A stretch of 36,448 nt of DNA from Hypericibacter sp050729195 (GTDB taxonomy: Bacteria; Pseudomonadota; Alphaproteobacteria; Dongiales; Dongiaceae), in contig NZ_JBOHKS010000136.1 of assembly GCF_050729195.1 (NCBI RefSeq), forward strand, positions 1-36,448, given 5' to 3'. This document shows positions 1-6,900 of the stretch, one piece after another (the stretch's first letter is position 1; the number at the start of each line of letters is the position of its first letter). The notes under the pieces are model-generated. The model did not search any database. It was not told where the DNA came from and saw only the letters and a list, made by a program, of their open reading frames with translations. The position numbers were made by a program, and so were the translations under genes.

Positions 1-2
1 AG

Positions 3-710
3 CTGGTCTCGGGCTGGTACAGCGCGGAACTGCTGAAGCGCGACGCCAAGACCGAGATCGCGGCCATGCGCGATCACCTGAAGCTGCTCAAGACGCTGGG
101 CGCGCCGGTCATGGTGTTCGCCGAGACTACCGGCGAGATCATCAATCATGTGGGCGCGCCGGCCTCGAGCCGGCCGCGCCTGACGTCCGCGGCGCAGTGG
201 CGCGAGCTCGGCCAGCGCTTCACGCAGGTGGCGGATCATCTGGCCGAGGCGGGTGTGCGGATGGCGGTGCATCATCATATGGGCACCGTGATCGAAACGG
301 CCGAGGAGGTGGATCGGCTGCTGGAGAACAGCGGGCCTACCGTGGGCCTGCTGCTCGACACCGGTCACATGACCTATTCGGGGGGCGATCCGATCAAGGT
401 GGCGCGCCGGCATGCGAAGCGGATCGTGCATGTCCATTGCAAGGACATCCGCCGCTATGCGCTCAAGGCCGCAACCAGCCGCGACGTCAGCTTCTCGGAG
501 GCCGTCCTGACTGGAATCTTCACGGCGCCCGGCGACGGCATCGTCGATTTCAAGGCGCTGTTCAAGATCCTCGCCGGCGCCAGCTATGACGGCTGGCTGG
601 TGCAGGAGGCCGAGCAGGATCCGCGTGTGGCCCATCCCTTCACCTATGCAGAGCAGGGCAACCGTCATCTGCGCGATCTCTGCGCGGCATCCGGCCTCAA
701 GGCCGCCTGA
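3..710 (+). CDS. IolE/MocC-like sugar phosphate isomerase/epimerase family protein (5' partial)
   Basis: The reading frame is open to the left edge of the window, so the N-terminus is missing; 235 residues are visible. It belongs to the xylose-isomerase-like TIM-barrel family, closest in feel to myo-inosose-2 dehydratase (IolE) and rhizopine MocC. Seen in the sequence: an early VSGWYS stretch, a metal-site-like VHHHMGTVIET segment, LLLDTGHMTYSGGDP, VHVHCKDIR, and a C-terminal EAEQDPRVAHPFTYAEQG typical of IolE. IolE dehydrates 2-keto-myo-inositol in the cytoplasm. The next gene, a Gfo/Idh/MocA dehydrogenase, starts 14 bp after the stop, so the two probably act in sequence on a cyclitol or sugar. 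The family is fairly certain; the exact substrate is inference. Confidence 0.8.
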   Translation: MVSGWYSAELLKRDAKTEIAAMRDHLKLLKTLGAPVMVFAETTGEIINHVGAPASSRPRLTSAAQWRELGQRFTQVADHLAEAGVRMAVHHHMGTVIETAEEVDRLLENSGPTVGLLLDTGHMTYSGGDPIKVARRHAKRIVHVHCKDIRRYALKAATSRDVSFSEAVLTGIFTAPGDGIVDFKALFKILAGASYDGWLVQEAEQDPRVAHPFTYAEQGNRHLRDLCAASGLKAA

Positions 711-724
711 AGGGATCCGGCATC

Positions 725-1858
725 ATGGCCCGCGAGCTCCGGATCGGCATGGTGGGGAGCGGCTATATCGCGCGCGCCCACGTCTATGGCTATCGCACCA
801 TGCCCTCGGTCTTCCCCGAGGCCGCAGCGCTCCCGCGTCTCGAGATGATCGCCGATCTCGACGAGGCGTTGGCGGCTTCCGCCCGCTCGCGCTTCGGATT
901 CGCACGTCACAGCGGCGACTGGCGCCGGCTGATCGAGGATTCGGCCGTCGATATCGTCGATATCTGCTTCCCCAGCGTCATGCATCGCGAGGTGGCGCTG
1001 GCGGCGATCGCGGCGGGCAAGCATGTCTATTGCGAGAAGCCGGTCGGCTTGAGCGGTTCCGAGGTGAGCGAGATCGCCGCCGCGGCCGCGCGTGCCGGGG
1101 TCAAGTCGCTCGTCGGTTACAGCTATCTGCGCAACCCGCTGATCGGCTTCGCGCGCAAGCTGATCCAGGAAGGCGCCATCGGCGAGATCGTGCATTTCCG
1201 CGGCGCGCATAACGAGGACTACATGGCCGATCCGGCTGTCCCCTTCGTCTGGCGCTGCGACCCGAAGATCGCGGGCGAGGCGGGCGCGCTCGGCGATCTC
1301 GGCAGCCATATCGTTTCGATTGCGAGGCATCTGGCCGGCGAAATTCGTGCCGTCTGCGGCCAGGCCCGCACCGTCATCAAGGAACGGCCCGTTGCCGCGG
1401 GCTCGAGAGAGATGCGCCAGGTCGGCAATGACGACGAGGCGCAGTTCCTGATCGAGTTCGCCAATGGCGCCACCGGCCATATCGAGAGCAGCCGCATCGC
1501 GACCGGGAGCCGGATGGATATCACCTACGAGATCACCGGGACCCACGGAGCGATCCAGTTCGACGGGGAGCGGATGAACGAGATCAAGCTCTTCTCCGAT
1601 CGCGATCCTGTGGATCGCCAAGGCTTCCGCACGATCTATGCGGGGCCGACCCATCCGCCCTATGGCAACTTCCTGCCGGCGCCGGGACACGGGCTGGGCT
1701 TCAACGACCATAAGGTGATCGAAGCCTTCGAGCTGATGCAACTCGTAAGCCTGGGCGAGCCGGCGATGCCCGATCTCGCGGAGGCCGCGCGCATCGGCCA
1801 GGTGCTGGACGCGGTGTTGCGGTCATCGGCCGAGCGGTGCTGGATTACGGTCGCCTAG
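725..1858 (+). CDS. Gfo/Idh/MocA family NAD(P)-dependent oxidoreductase
   Basis: This 377-residue protein has the usual family length. The N-terminal Rossmann fold carries GMVGSGYIARAH at about residues 8-19, and the family motif EKPVG lies at 104-108 with the conserved Lys105. The C-terminal alpha/beta substrate domain follows, including the GALGDLGSHIV segment. The ATG has an AAGGGA element about 8 bp upstream. Members oxidise hydroxyls of sugars, inositols or rhizopine using NAD(P) in the cytoplasm. It sits directly behind the IolE/MocC-like gene and ahead of an ABC importer, as expected for an oxidation/dehydration pair of a cyclitol or sugar-like compound. The substrate cannot be read from the sequence. 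Confidence 0.9.
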   Translation: MARELRIGMVGSGYIARAHVYGYRTMPSVFPEAAALPRLEMIADLDEALAASARSRFGFARHSGDWRRLIEDSAVDIVDICFPSVMHREVALAAIAAGKHVYCEKPVGLSGSEVSEIAAAAARAGVKSLVGYSYLRNPLIGFARKLIQEGAIGEIVHFRGAHNEDYMADPAVPFVWRCDPKIAGEAGALGDLGSHIVSIARHLAGEIRAVCGQARTVIKERPVAAGSREMRQVGNDDEAQFLIEFANGATGHIESSRIATGSRMDITYEITGTHGAIQFDGERMNEIKLFSDRDPVDRQGFRTIYAGPTHPPYGNFLPAPGHGLGFNDHKVIEAFELMQLVSLGEPAMPDLAEAARIGQVLDAVLRSSAERCWITVA

Positions 1859-1921
1859 GCCTCCCGGCTTTCTCCTTTCGTCCTTACAAACCTGCGTTCC
1901 CGACCTATGGGGTTAGGCCGA

Positions 1922-1950
1922 TTGACTCGCTGGTTTTTCAAGTTTAACGT
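1922..1950 (+). promoter_or_regulatory. Candidate sigma70 promoter of the importer operon
   Basis: TTGACT at 1922-1927 is followed by 17 bp and TAACGT at 1945-1950, a good -35 and a moderate -10 at ideal spacing. The -10 lies inside the near-palindromic operator at 1942-1955. It is about 95 bp upstream of the importer binding-protein gene. This is a pattern match only. Confidence 0.45.
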
Positions 1951-1955
1951 TACAC
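1942..1955. promoter_or_regulatory. Probable LacI-family operator, copy 1
   Basis: GTTTAACGTTACAC is palindromic about a central CG in six of seven base pairs, the usual form of LacI-family operators. The identical 14-mer (15 with a leading A) recurs at 5778-5791 before the aldolase gene, and a LacI-family gene lies between the two copies. It overlaps the candidate -10, which suits repression of the importer operon. Confidence 0.7.
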
Positions 1956-2045
1956 TAAATCGACCTGGGCAGCCTTGGCGAGGGTGGTTGGAGTGCCGGG
2001 CCCGCGGGATCGAGAAGAACCATCATCGAGAGGAGGGGCGTGCCG

Positions 2046-2930
2046 ATGTCGAAGCTCAAGGGGTCGAAACTCAACGGATTGAAACTGAACGGATCGCTCT
2101 CACGGCGCGGTTTCATGGCGGGCGTGACAGCCGCCGCGGCCGTTGCCGCGACCAGCAGGCCGGCCCTGTCGGCCGATCTGCTCGCCGAGATCAAGAAGCG
2201 CGGCTATATGCGTGTCGGTGCCTTCAGCATTCCGCCGGAGAGCTGGATCGATATCGGTTCGGGCGAATGGATGGGCATCGATGCGGACTTCACCAAGGCG
2301 ATCGGCAAGTCGTTCGGAGTCGAGGTCGATCCGGTCATCCTGACCCATTCGGCCCTGGCGCCGGCCCTGCAGTCGGGCCGCGTCGACACCATCGTCGGGC
2401 TCTATCGCACCGAAGAGCGCAAGAAGGTGATGGCCTATAACGAACTGCCGATCTGGTACGGCGTCGATGTGCTGATCGCGCGCAAGGATGACGGCTCGAT
2501 CAAGTCCTTCGCCGACATGAAGGGCAAGGTGCTGGGCACCGTGCGCGGCTCGGCGCAGGAACAGGAAGCGACCAAGCTCCAGGAAAAGTTCGGCGCCGGC
2601 GAGATTCGCAAATATGAGTCGGCCGATCCGATGCTGATGGATCTGAAGGCCGGCCGCGTCGATGCGGCGATCTGGTGGGGCTTCACCTTCGATTACGCCG
2701 TGATCCAGAATCCAAGCTACGACCTCAAGGTGGTCGAATATATGCCGCCGGAGTATCTCGGCAGCGACATGCTGCCCGGTACTTTCTATGTCTTCGCTAA
2801 GGACGGCACCGGGTCGTTGATCAAGGCCTTCGATGCCGAGATCAAGCGGCTGGTCGATGCCGGCGAAGGCAAGACCATCATGGCGAAATACGGCCTCACG
2901 AGCCCGGCCTATCTGACTGGAAAGATGTAA
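2046..2930 (+). CDS. ABC transporter substrate-binding protein, family 3 (polar amino acid type), Tat-exported
   Basis: This protein of about 294 residues is the periplasmic binding component of the importer encoded by the next two genes. A twin-arginine signal is clear: SLSRRGFMAG at residues 17-26 with the Arg pair at 20-21, then an Ala-rich hydrophobic stretch and likely cleavage after ALSA near residue 43. The mature part has family 3 features: KKRGYMRVGAFSIPPESW, EWMGIDADFTKAIGK, and a second lobe with FADMKGKVLGTVRGSAQEQE. I chose the ATG at 2046 because AGGAGG at 2031-2036 is 9 bp away; an in-frame GTG at 2040 would be too close. The ligand could be an amino acid, an opine or an amino-sugar derivative. 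A terminator hairpin follows the stop. Confidence 0.9.
   Translation: MSKLKGSKLNGLKLNGSLSRRGFMAGVTAAAAVAATSRPALSADLLAEIKKRGYMRVGAFSIPPESWIDIGSGEWMGIDADFTKAIGKSFGVEVDPVILTHSALAPALQSGRVDTIVGLYRTEERKKVMAYNELPIWYGVDVLIARKDDGSIKSFADMKGKVLGTVRGSAQEQEATKLQEKFGAGEIRKYESADPMLMDLKAGRVDAAIWWGFTFDYAVIQNPSYDLKVVEYMPPEYLGSDMLPGTFYVFAKDGTGSLIKAFDAEIKRLVDAGEGKTIMAKYGLTSPAYLTGKM
2049..2093 (+). repeat. Three tandem 15-bp in-frame repeats in the Tat signal n-region
   Basis: Three consecutive 15-bp units at 2049-2063, 2064-2078 and 2079-2093 encode SKLKG, SKLNG and LKLNG. The units differ by only a few bases. They lengthen the basic region ahead of the twin-arginine motif and look like a slippage or duplication product. 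Confidence 0.75.
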
Positions 2931-2961
2931 TCTCGCTTCAGCAACGAGACCGCTCGTGACG

Positions 2962-2998
2962 GGGGTGTGGCGGTCACAAGCCGCCGCACCCCTTTTTT
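2962..2998 (+). terminator. Rho-independent terminator/attenuator after the binding-protein gene
   Basis: GGGGTGTGGCGG (2962-2973) pairs with CCGCCGCACCCC (2981-2992) over 12 bp with a single G-U, around a 7-nt loop, followed by six T at 2993-2998. It lies between the binding-protein and permease genes, so it probably lowers permease and ATPase transcription relative to the binding protein. Confidence 0.85.
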
Positions 2999-3025
2999 GA
3001 CGCTGCCCGGTTGACCGCCCTTGCG

Positions 3026-3679
3026 ATGACCGACTTCTTCACCTTCGCCCTGACCTACCTGCCCTATGTCGCGAAGGGCATCATCATCACGGCCGAGCTG
3101 ACGGCGCTGTCGCTGCTGGGCAGCCTGGTGCTGGGCCTGCTGGGCGCCCTCGCCAAGGGGGCGAGGCAGCGTCCGCTGCGCTGGCTCGGCAATATCTATG
3201 TCGAGGTCGTCCGCGGCACGCCGGCGCTGCTGCAGATCTTTCTGATTTATTTCGGGCTCGCCTCCTATGGCGTGAGGCTCGATCCTTTCAGCGCCGCGGT
3301 GATCACCCTCTCGATCCTCGGCGGGGCCTATGTCACCGAGATCATCCGCGCCGGCATCGAAGCGGTCGACCGCGGCCAGGTGGAAGCCGCGACCAGCCTC
3401 GGCATGTCGCCGCTGCAGGTCATGCGCCGGATCATCCTGCCGCAGGCCTCGGTCATGATGCTGCCGCCCTTCACGAACTATCTGATCTCGCTGATCAAGG
3501 ACACCTCGTTGGCGCTCACCATCTCGGTACCGGAGATCATGTACCGGTCCTATGACGTGGCGAGCCAGACCTTCCGCAGCATGGATATCTATCTGGTGGC
3601 CGGCATGATCTATCTCGCCATCTGCATCCCGCTATCCCGGCTGGCACGCCGGCTCGAGCTCCGGCGGCCGCCGCGATGA
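3026..3679 (+). CDS. ABC transporter permease, HisM/GlnP (polar amino acid) type
   Basis: This is an inner-membrane permease of about 217 residues, the normal size for the His/Glu/Gln/Arg/opine family. It has several hydrophobic segments, starting with the helix around GIIITAELTALSLLGSLVLG, and a family-typical VRGTPALLQIFLIYFGL. The ATPase-docking EAA loop reads EAATSLGMSPLQVMRRIILP. The start is uncertain: ATG 3026 gives the usual N-terminus, an in-frame TTG at 3011 would add five residues, and neither has a good ribosome site. Its 3' end overlaps the ATPase start by 4 bp (ATGA), implying translational coupling. It works with the upstream binding protein and downstream ATPase. Confidence 0.9.
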   Translation: MTDFFTFALTYLPYVAKGIIITAELTALSLLGSLVLGLLGALAKGARQRPLRWLGNIYVEVVRGTPALLQIFLIYFGLASYGVRLDPFSAAVITLSILGGAYVTEIIRAGIEAVDRGQVEAATSLGMSPLQVMRRIILPQASVMMLPPFTNYLISLIKDTSLALTISVPEIMYRSYDVASQTFRSMDIYLVAGMIYLAICIPLSRLARRLELRRPPR

Positions 3680-4434
3680 GCGACGTCCTGGTCCTCGAGG
3701 GTCTGGTCAAGCGCTTCGGCACCCATACGGTGCTCGACGGCGTCGATCTCGCGGTGAGGGAAGGCGAGACGGTCGCCATCATCGGTCCTTCGGGGTCGGG
3801 CAAATCGACCCTGTTGCGCTGTGTGAACCGGCTCGAGGAGCCGTCGGGCGGTCGCGTCCTCTTCCAGGGCGAGCCGGTCGTGCCGGGCCCCAAGCTGCGG
3901 GCCATGCGGGCGCGGATGGGCATGGTGTTCCAGCATTTCAATCTCTTCACCCATATGTCCGTGCTGGCGAACGTGATCGAGGCCCCGGTGCAGGTGTTGA
4001 AGCTGTCCCGGGCCGAGGCGGAGGCCCGGGGCCGAGATCTCCTGGCGCGCGTGGGTCTCGCCGACAAGAGCCAGGCGTTTCCCTCGCAGCTCTCGGGCGG
4101 GCAGAAGCAGCGCGTGGCGATCGCGCGCTCGCTGGCCATGGAGCCGAAACTGCTGCTGCTGGACGAGATCACCTCGGCGCTCGACCCCGAGCTGGTGGGC
4201 GAGGTGCTGCAGGTGATCCGGGCGCTGGCGAAGCAGGGTATGACCATGCTGATCGTGACCCACGAGATGGGTTTCGCCCGCGAGGTCGCCGACCGGGTCA
4301 TCTTCATGGATGGCGGCCGGATCGTCGAGGAAGGGCCGCCGGACGCGCTGTTCGCCCGGCCCCAAAGCGACCGGCTGCAGCTGTTCCTGCGCGCCGTGCT
4401 GGACCGGACCCCGCTCGAGGCCGCCAAGGGCTAG
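3676..4434 (+). CDS. ABC transporter ATP-binding protein, GlnQ/HisP type
   Basis: This 252-residue ATPase energises the adjacent permease. Seen: Walker A GPSGSGKST at 37-45, the Q-loop region MVFQHFNLF, signature LSGGQKQR, Walker B LLLLDEITSALD (Ile replaces the common Pro after DE), and the H-loop in VTHEMGFAREVADRVIFMDGG. Length and the HEMGFAREVADR stretch are typical of polar amino acid importers. It starts inside the permease stop (ATGA). A gap of 121 bp with no recognisable feature separates it from the LacI-family gene. Confidence 0.95.
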   Translation: MSDVLVLEGLVKRFGTHTVLDGVDLAVREGETVAIIGPSGSGKSTLLRCVNRLEEPSGGRVLFQGEPVVPGPKLRAMRARMGMVFQHFNLFTHMSVLANVIEAPVQVLKLSRAEAEARGRDLLARVGLADKSQAFPSQLSGGQKQRVAIARSLAMEPKLLLLDEITSALDPELVGEVLQVIRALAKQGMTMLIVTHEMGFAREVADRVIFMDGGRIVEEGPPDALFARPQSDRLQLFLRAVLDRTPLEAAKG

Positions 4435-4555
4435 AGGCTCTCGTCCCGCGGCCGACGCCGAGACGCCCGGCCCCCGCAGCGCGGGTCCGCGTGACTCGCT
4501 ATGATCGGATATCGACTCCGAAAGGATTCTCCAACCCCGGCTTCGGCCGCCCCAG

Positions 4556-5707
4556 ATGACAGCACGCAAATCCCCGAAATCGCCTGGCGTGAAACGTGGC
4601 CCGTCCAGATCCCCGGCTGGTGACGCGGGCGTGGCGAAAGCGGGTCCGCCGCGCGCCCCGGCGGCAAAAGCGGCCGGCAAGCCGGCGGGAGGCCGCGCCA
4701 CCTTGCGCGACGTGGCGGAGGCTTCCGGCGTCTCGCCCATGACCGTGTCCAATCTGATGAATGGCCGCCTCGGTTCGATGCGGCCCGAGACCCGTCTGCG
4801 CATCGAGGCCCAGATCGAGAAGCTGGGTTATCGGCCCCATACGATGGCGCGCAGCCTGCGGCTGGCGAAGCGGCTTTCGATCGGCATGGTGATCGTGGAC
4901 GACATGCCGAACTACCTGGCCGACCCTTTCATCACCCATGTGGTGTCGGGCCTTGGCAATCATCTCAACGCCAATGGCTATGCGCTGCTGCTGCAAGGGC
5001 ATTCGGCCGCGGCTTTCAAGAGCTCCCCGATGGTCCGCGACATCCGCACCGACGCGATCTGCGTGATGCTCTCCGGCAGCGATGCGACCCGGCGCGGCGT
5101 GGTGGAGATGCTGCTGGGGCTGGGACAGCCGATCGTGCTGTTCCAGGAGACGCTGAAGTTTCCGGCGGTCGATCTCTGCAGCATCCGGCAGGACGACCGG
5201 GCAGGCGGGCGCATGCTGGGGCAGGTGGCGCTCGACGGCGGCGCCAGGCGCCTCGCCATGCTGGTGCCGGCGCTGTACTGGCCGGCGATTGGCGAGCGCA
5301 TCAAGGGCATTCGCGAGGCGATCCGGCGGCAGAAGAGCGGTGCCGAACTCCGTATCGTCACCTGCGGCGACGGCGAGTTCCGCAGCACCCAGGCGGCGCT
5401 GGCCCAGGATCTCGAGGCGCATGGGCTGCCCGATGCCATCCTGGCGGGCAACGACCAGATGGGCATCAGCGCCATGAAGCTGCTGGCGGCGCGCGGGATC
5501 AGGATTCCGGACCAGGTGATTCTCACCGGCTTCAACGCCTTCGAGTTCTGGCAATATACCGACCCGGTGCTGACGACCGTTCGTTCGCCGGCTTACGAGA
5601 TAGGCGCGCGCGGCGGGTCCGAAATCCTCAAGCGCCTGGCCGAGGGCAGCTTCGCGCAGACCGACATCGTCTATCCGGTGACGCTGCAGCGCGGCGGGTC
5701 GACCTGA
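4556..5707 (+). CDS. LacI-family transcriptional regulator with long N-terminal extension
   Basis: This 383-residue DNA-binding regulator has its helix-turn-helix at about 49-70 (TLRDVAEASGVSPMTVSNLM) and the hinge-helix region near 93-102 (RPHTMARSLR). A periplasmic-binding-protein-like effector domain follows, ending with ILTGFNAFEFWQYTDPVLTTV. The roughly 45 residues before the HTH are rich in Lys, Pro, Ala and Gly, with no counterpart in classical LacI; a later start is possible, but none has a better ribosome site. Two identical palindromes (1942-1955, 5778-5791) flank the gene and are its likely operators. It probably represses the importer and the aldolase until a pathway metabolite binds. 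The class is certain, the ligand unknown. Confidence 0.92.
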   Translation: MTARKSPKSPGVKRGPSRSPAGDAGVAKAGPPRAPAAKAAGKPAGGRATLRDVAEASGVSPMTVSNLMNGRLGSMRPETRLRIEAQIEKLGYRPHTMARSLRLAKRLSIGMVIVDDMPNYLADPFITHVVSGLGNHLNANGYALLLQGHSAAAFKSSPMVRDIRTDAICVMLSGSDATRRGVVEMLLGLGQPIVLFQETLKFPAVDLCSIRQDDRAGGRMLGQVALDGGARRLAMLVPALYWPAIGERIKGIREAIRRQKSGAELRIVTCGDGEFRSTQAALAQDLEAHGLPDAILAGNDQMGISAMKLLAARGIRIPDQVILTGFNAFEFWQYTDPVLTTVRSPAYEIGARGGSEILKRLAEGSFAQTDIVYPVTLQRGGST

Positions 5708-5752
5708 TGGCGCGGATCCGTTCGGCCCTTCTGAACGGGTGCCCCGGAGCGA

Positions 5753-5791
5753 TGGACAGGCCCGCGGCGAAGCGTTAGTTTAACGTTACAC
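5753..5791 (+). promoter_or_regulatory. Candidate promoter plus LacI-family operator, copy 2
   Basis: TGGACA at 5753-5758, 17 bp, then TAGTTT at 5776-5781 form a weak promoter match. It overlaps the operator GTTTAACGTTACAC at 5778-5791, identical to that at 1942-1955. The aldolase ATG is 44 bp downstream. The operator is convincing; the promoter boxes are tentative. Confidence 0.6.
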
Positions 5792-5834
5792 AAGCCCACT
5801 TTCCGCCCGCCACGCGAGATTCGAAAGCGTCCCC

Positions 5835-6740
5835 ATGAAAACCAGATCCGGCTTCTTCGGCAATTACCCGATGGTCTATGCGCTGTTCGATGCGAACGGC
5901 AACCTGTCCCGAAGCGCGATGCGCAAGCAGGTCGCGTCCCTGCTGGCGCACAAGGTCCACGGCGTCGCGGTGCTGGGGCTCGCGACCGAGGTCAACAAGC
6001 TGTCGCTGGTCGAACGCCACACGGTCATGGAATGGGTGGCCGAGGACATTGGCGGTCGCGTGCCGCTGGCGGTCACGGTGGCGGAGGTCACGGCGGCGGG
6101 CCAGAGCGATTTCGTCAAGGCCGCCGCCGGCCTCGGCGCGAAGTGGGTGATCCTGCAGCCGCCGCCGGTCAAGGGCGTGCCCGAGATCGAGCTCATCCGC
6201 TTTTTCGGGGCCGTGGCGGAGAAATCTTCGCTGCCGCTCGGAATCCAGAACGCGCCGGAATATCTCGGCATCGGTTTGAGCCATGGCGGCATCAAGGCGC
6301 TGAACAAGGCCCACCCCAATCTCTCGATCGTCAAGCTCGAGGCGACGGCGCTCTCGATCGCCGAGCTGATGCAGGAGGTCGATGGTGCCATGGACGTGTT
6401 CAACGGCCGGGCCGGCGTCGAGATGATCGATTCGATGCGGGCCGGCGCCGTGGGCTTCATACCGGGCGCCGAGACCTTCGACATCACGACGCGGATCTTC
6501 GATCTGATGGCGAGCGGCAAGTCGGACTCGATGGCGGAGGCGGACCGGCTTTACCAGAGCGTGCTGCCGCTGCTGGTCTTCCTGATGGAATCGATGGGGA
6601 CCTTCCTGATCTATGGCAAGCAGGTGCTGGGTCACCGGTTGAGCATCGCGGAGACGGCGCCGCGCGGGCCTTCGGGAGCGCCCACGCGCTTCGGCCTGGA
6701 GACCGCGCGCCGCTATGCCGAGATGCTGGGCAAGCTCTGA
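5835..6740 (+). CDS. Dihydrodipicolinate synthase/N-acetylneuraminate lyase family protein
   Basis: This 301-residue cytoplasmic TIM-barrel protein matches the family length. The Schiff-base lysine is probably Lys167 in SIVKLEATALS, with Tyr143 of NAPEY as the partner tyrosine. The usual GTTGE-like carboxylate-binding region reads GLATEVNKLSLVER (about 48-61), so it departs from true DapA. Members cleave or dehydrate 2-keto-3-deoxy acids. A private operator copy 44 bp upstream puts it under the same LacI-family regulator as the importer, pointing to a catabolic aldolase or dehydratase rather than lysine biosynthesis. The 160 bp after it, before the convergent ATPase gene, hold no clear terminator. 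Confidence 0.88.
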   Translation: MKTRSGFFGNYPMVYALFDANGNLSRSAMRKQVASLLAHKVHGVAVLGLATEVNKLSLVERHTVMEWVAEDIGGRVPLAVTVAEVTAAGQSDFVKAAAGLGAKWVILQPPPVKGVPEIELIRFFGAVAEKSSLPLGIQNAPEYLGIGLSHGGIKALNKAHPNLSIVKLEATALSIAELMQEVDGAMDVFNGRAGVEMIDSMRAGAVGFIPGAETFDITTRIFDLMASGKSDSMAEADRLYQSVLPLLVFLMESMGTFLIYGKQVLGHRLSIAETAPRGPSGAPTRFGLETARRYAEMLGKL

Positions 6741-6900
6741 AGCGCGGCCATGCCGATTGCCGTGCCTCCGGCCGGCCTCGTCGGCAGCGCCATCGGTCGC
6801 CGGGATCATGACGACCCGGCGGCCGTACTTCCGTTAAACCAATTCGTTTCGGACGGCTTCCGATCGCTCGCGACGAGGGCGCCCACGATCGGCGCGAAAT

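Noticed and set aside
5835..6740. Lysine-biosynthetic DapA
   Set aside because: The GTTGE-type motif is altered, and the gene is under a catabolic LacI-type operator next to an importer operon.
6832..6839. CGTTAAAC resembling half of the LacI-type operator
   Set aside because: Only 9 of 14 positions match the full site, and it lies between convergent genes where an operator is not expected.
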